The position numbers and the translations under genes were made by a program. From an uncultured Oscillospiraceae bacterium (GTDB lineage: Bacteria > Bacillota > Clostridia > Oscillospirales > Oscillospiraceae), in contig CAJULZ010000065.1 in NCBI GenBank assembly GCA_910587205.1, forward strand, positions 1 through 15,775: a DNA stretch of 15,775 nucleotides, read 5' to 3'. The first letter of the stretch is position 1. Every line of letters begins with the position of its first letter. The notes below the pieces were generated by a model. It had not been told where the DNA came from. It did no database searches and saw nothing but the letters and a program-made list of their open reading frames with translations. Below, one piece after another: positions 14,155-15,775 of this stretch.

Positions 14155-14727
14155 ATGCCGAAAATCTTTGAGACGCTGGACAAAATCAGGCCGGCATACG
14201 ACGTGGCCTACAAGGTGTTCCAGGTGATCTGCAAGCTGCTGCTCATCGCGGATATCTTAATCGCCACCTACACCGTGTGGGGCCGCTGGTGCCAGACTTG
14301 GGCCAAGGAGTACCCCAGCGTTCTGGGCTTCCTTGGCGTATTCAAGGACCCCTCCTGGTCGGAGGAGGTCATCCTGACCTGTATGTCCTACATGGCGGTG
14401 CTGGCCGCCGCCCTGGCCATCCGCCGGGGCGCCCACATCCGCATGACCGCCCTTGACCAATACCTGCCCAAGCCTTTGCTCAAGGCGCTGGACATTCTGG
14501 CCGACGTGGCGGTACTGGCGTTGGGCATTATCATGCTGGTGGAGGGCTGGAAGTACGCCTCCACCCTGGGCGGGCGCGGCTTTTACGTGTCTATGCCCTG
14601 GCTGAGCCGGTTCTGGATGTATTTCCCGGTACCCCTGGCGGGCGTCGCCATGATCGTCTTCGAGCTGGAAGCGCTGTATAACCACATCAAAGCGTTCTTT
14701 GTCAAGGAAGGGGAGGTGCAGGCGTAA
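14155..14727 (+). CDS. dctQ: TRAP transporter small permease subunit DctQ
   Basis: A 190-aa membrane protein with four hydrophobic segments (about 20-45, 72-92, 110-135 and 150-175), the standard topology and length of DctQ. The conserved basic loop RRGAHIRM after the second segment fits the family. It forms the permease together with DctM and receives solute from DctP, using the ion gradient rather than ATP. ATG 14155 has GAGGAG 8 nt upstream. The last base of its TAA stop is the first base of the dctM start codon, so the two are translationally coupled. Confidence 0.92.
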   Translation: MPKIFETLDKIRPAYDVAYKVFQVICKLLLIADILIATYTVWGRWCQTWAKEYPSVLGFLGVFKDPSWSEEVILTCMSYMAVLAAALAIRRGAHIRMTALDQYLPKPLLKALDILADVAVLALGIIMLVEGWKYASTLGGRGFYVSMPWLSRFWMYFPVPLAGVAMIVFELEALYNHIKAFFVKEGEVQA

Positions 14728-15775
14728 TGGATACTCAGACGCTGGCGATCATCGTTCTGCTCGTCAGCTTTGGGCTGATGATCCTGCTCCGGTTCCCCAT
14801 CGCCTACGCCGTGGGCCTGGCCTCTGTGTTCTGCATGATGGTTATGGGCAACAGCCTGTCCGATGTCTGCCGCCTGATGGTCAAAGGCATCAGCTCCTAC
14901 TCCCTGATGGCGGTGCCTTTCTTCATCACCATGGGCGTGCTGATGGGCTCCGGCGGCATTTCCGACAAGCTCATCGCCCTGGCCAACGCCTGCGTGGGCT
15001 GGATGCGGGGCGGCCTTGCCATGGTGAACATTGTGGCCTCCTACTTCTTCGGCGGCATCTCCGGCTCCGCCGCCGCCGACACCGCCTCCATCGGCTCCAT
15101 TATGATCCCCATGATGGTGGACCAGGGTTATGACGACGATTTCTCCACCGCCGTCACCATTACCTCCTCCTGCGAGGGGCTGCTGGTGCCCCCCAGCCAC
15201 AACATGGTCATCTACTCCATGACTGCGGGCAGCATCTCGGTGGGCTCCCTGTTCCTGGCGGGTTACATGCCCGGGGCCATCCTGGCCATCGCCTTGATGA
15301 TCGGCTCCTACATCATTTCCGTCAAGCGCAATTACCCCAAGGGGGAAAAGTTCCACCTCGTCAACTTCTGCAAGCAGTTTTTGACCTCCATCTGGGCCCT
15401 GGCCGCCATCATTATTGTAATCGTGGGCGTTGTCACCGGCAAGTTTACCGCCACCGAGTCCGCCGCCATCGCCGTTATCTACTCCCTGTTCGTCTCCGTG
15501 TTCGTCTACAAGGGACTGGATTGGAAGGGCGTGTGGAAGGCCCTGGACGAGTGCGTCAACACCCTGGCCATCGTGCTGATCCTGATCGCTACCTCCCAAG
15601 TGTTCGGCAACTGCCTGACCCTGCTCCACGTGCCCGAGCTGGCCTCCCAGGCCGTCTTGAGCCTTACCGACAACCGGATCATTTTGATCATCCTGCTCAA
15701 CGTGATCCTGCTGGTGCTGGGTATGATCATGGACATGGCCCCCATCATCCTCATCGCCACCCCCATCCTGCTGCC
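14727..15775 (+). CDS. dctM: TRAP transporter large permease subunit DctM, 3' end outside the window
   Basis: The gene opens at ATG 14727, overlapping the dctQ stop as TAATG, with GGGGAGGTG about 8 nt upstream, and stays open to the window edge. About 349 of the usual ~430 residues are present. It is strongly hydrophobic with about ten membrane segments so far. Family signatures are LRFPIAYAVGLAS near the start, VPFFITMGVLMGSGGI, the highly conserved YFFGGISGSAAADTASIGSI with MIPMM, and VPPSHNMVIYS. The closing GMIMDMAPIILIATPILLP matches a late DctM signature. It is the ion-coupled transport channel of the system. No frameshift is seen. Confidence 0.95.
   Translation, partial: MDTQTLAIIVLLVSFGLMILLRFPIAYAVGLASVFCMMVMGNSLSDVCRLMVKGISSYSLMAVPFFITMGVLMGSGGISDKLIALANACVGWMRGGLAMVNIVASYFFGGISGSAAADTASIGSIMIPMMVDQGYDDDFSTAVTITSSCEGLLVPPSHNMVIYSMTAGSISVGSLFLAGYMPGAILAIALMIGSYIISVKRNYPKGEKFHLVNFCKQFLTSIWALAAIIIVIVGVVTGKFTATESAAIAVIYSLFVSVFVYKGLDWKGVWKALDECVNTLAIVLILIATSQVFGNCLTLLHVPELASQAVLSLTDNRIILIILLNVILLVLGMIMDMAPIILIATPILL

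Noticed and set aside
1..15775. CRISPR array, tRNA or rRNA genes, transposases, phage genes
   Set aside because: No spaced direct repeats, tRNA-like cloverleaf, rRNA sequence or recombinase/transposase motif was seen on either strand by reading; a covariance-model scan was not possible.

Overview
The window reads as chromosomal DNA of a high-GC, Gram-positive gut anaerobe, most likely a Clostridia member of the Oscillospiraceae type (Flavonifractor or Oscillibacter relatives). This is inferred from the GC-rich codon use, strong AGGAGG-type ribosome sites, sigma-A-like promoters, and the mix of a GH112 phosphorylase, a 7TM-type hybrid histidine kinase, a YcxB-like protein and TRAP transporters. 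No taxonomic marker gene is present.

Region 1 (1-1262) holds the C-terminal part of a 1,3-beta-galactosyl-N-acetylhexosamine phosphorylase (GH112), closed by a perfect 18-bp-stem terminator. Region 2 (about 1400-5753) is one signalling operon behind a TTGACA promoter. It encodes a 7TM-PAS-HisKA-HATPase-REC-HPt hybrid kinase, a stand-alone receiver, a CheX-like phosphatase and a second CheY-like receiver, with tight or overlapping junctions and a terminator. None of the four products carries a recognisable DNA-binding or enzymatic output domain, so the signal must leave the operon through a partner encoded elsewhere.

Region 3 (5754-9295) lies on the minus strand and is a decayed accessory stretch. 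It holds one intact orphan gene with a uracil-DNA-glycosylase-like pattern, a small frameshifted remnant, and a heavily damaged domain-permuted GH3 glycosidase. The GH3 remnant is fused at its 5' end to the first ~35 codons of what looks like a LytTR-type response regulator, and a near-consensus promoter still stands in front of it. An intact YcxB-like membrane protein gene follows, transcribed away from region 4.

Region 4 (9296-15775, plus strand) is a two-component system plus TRAP transporter cluster. A YesM/LytS-type kinase, a YesN/AraC-type regulator and a TRAP-type solute-binding lipoprotein form one overlapping operon ending in two tandem hairpins. A second, separately expressed TRAP system follows: DctP lipoprotein, a long GC-rich hairpin, DctQ, and DctM (cut by the window end). 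The simplest model is that the first binding protein works as the extracytoplasmic sensor for the kinase, and the regulator switches on the second TRAP operon. The transported substrate cannot be read from the sequence.
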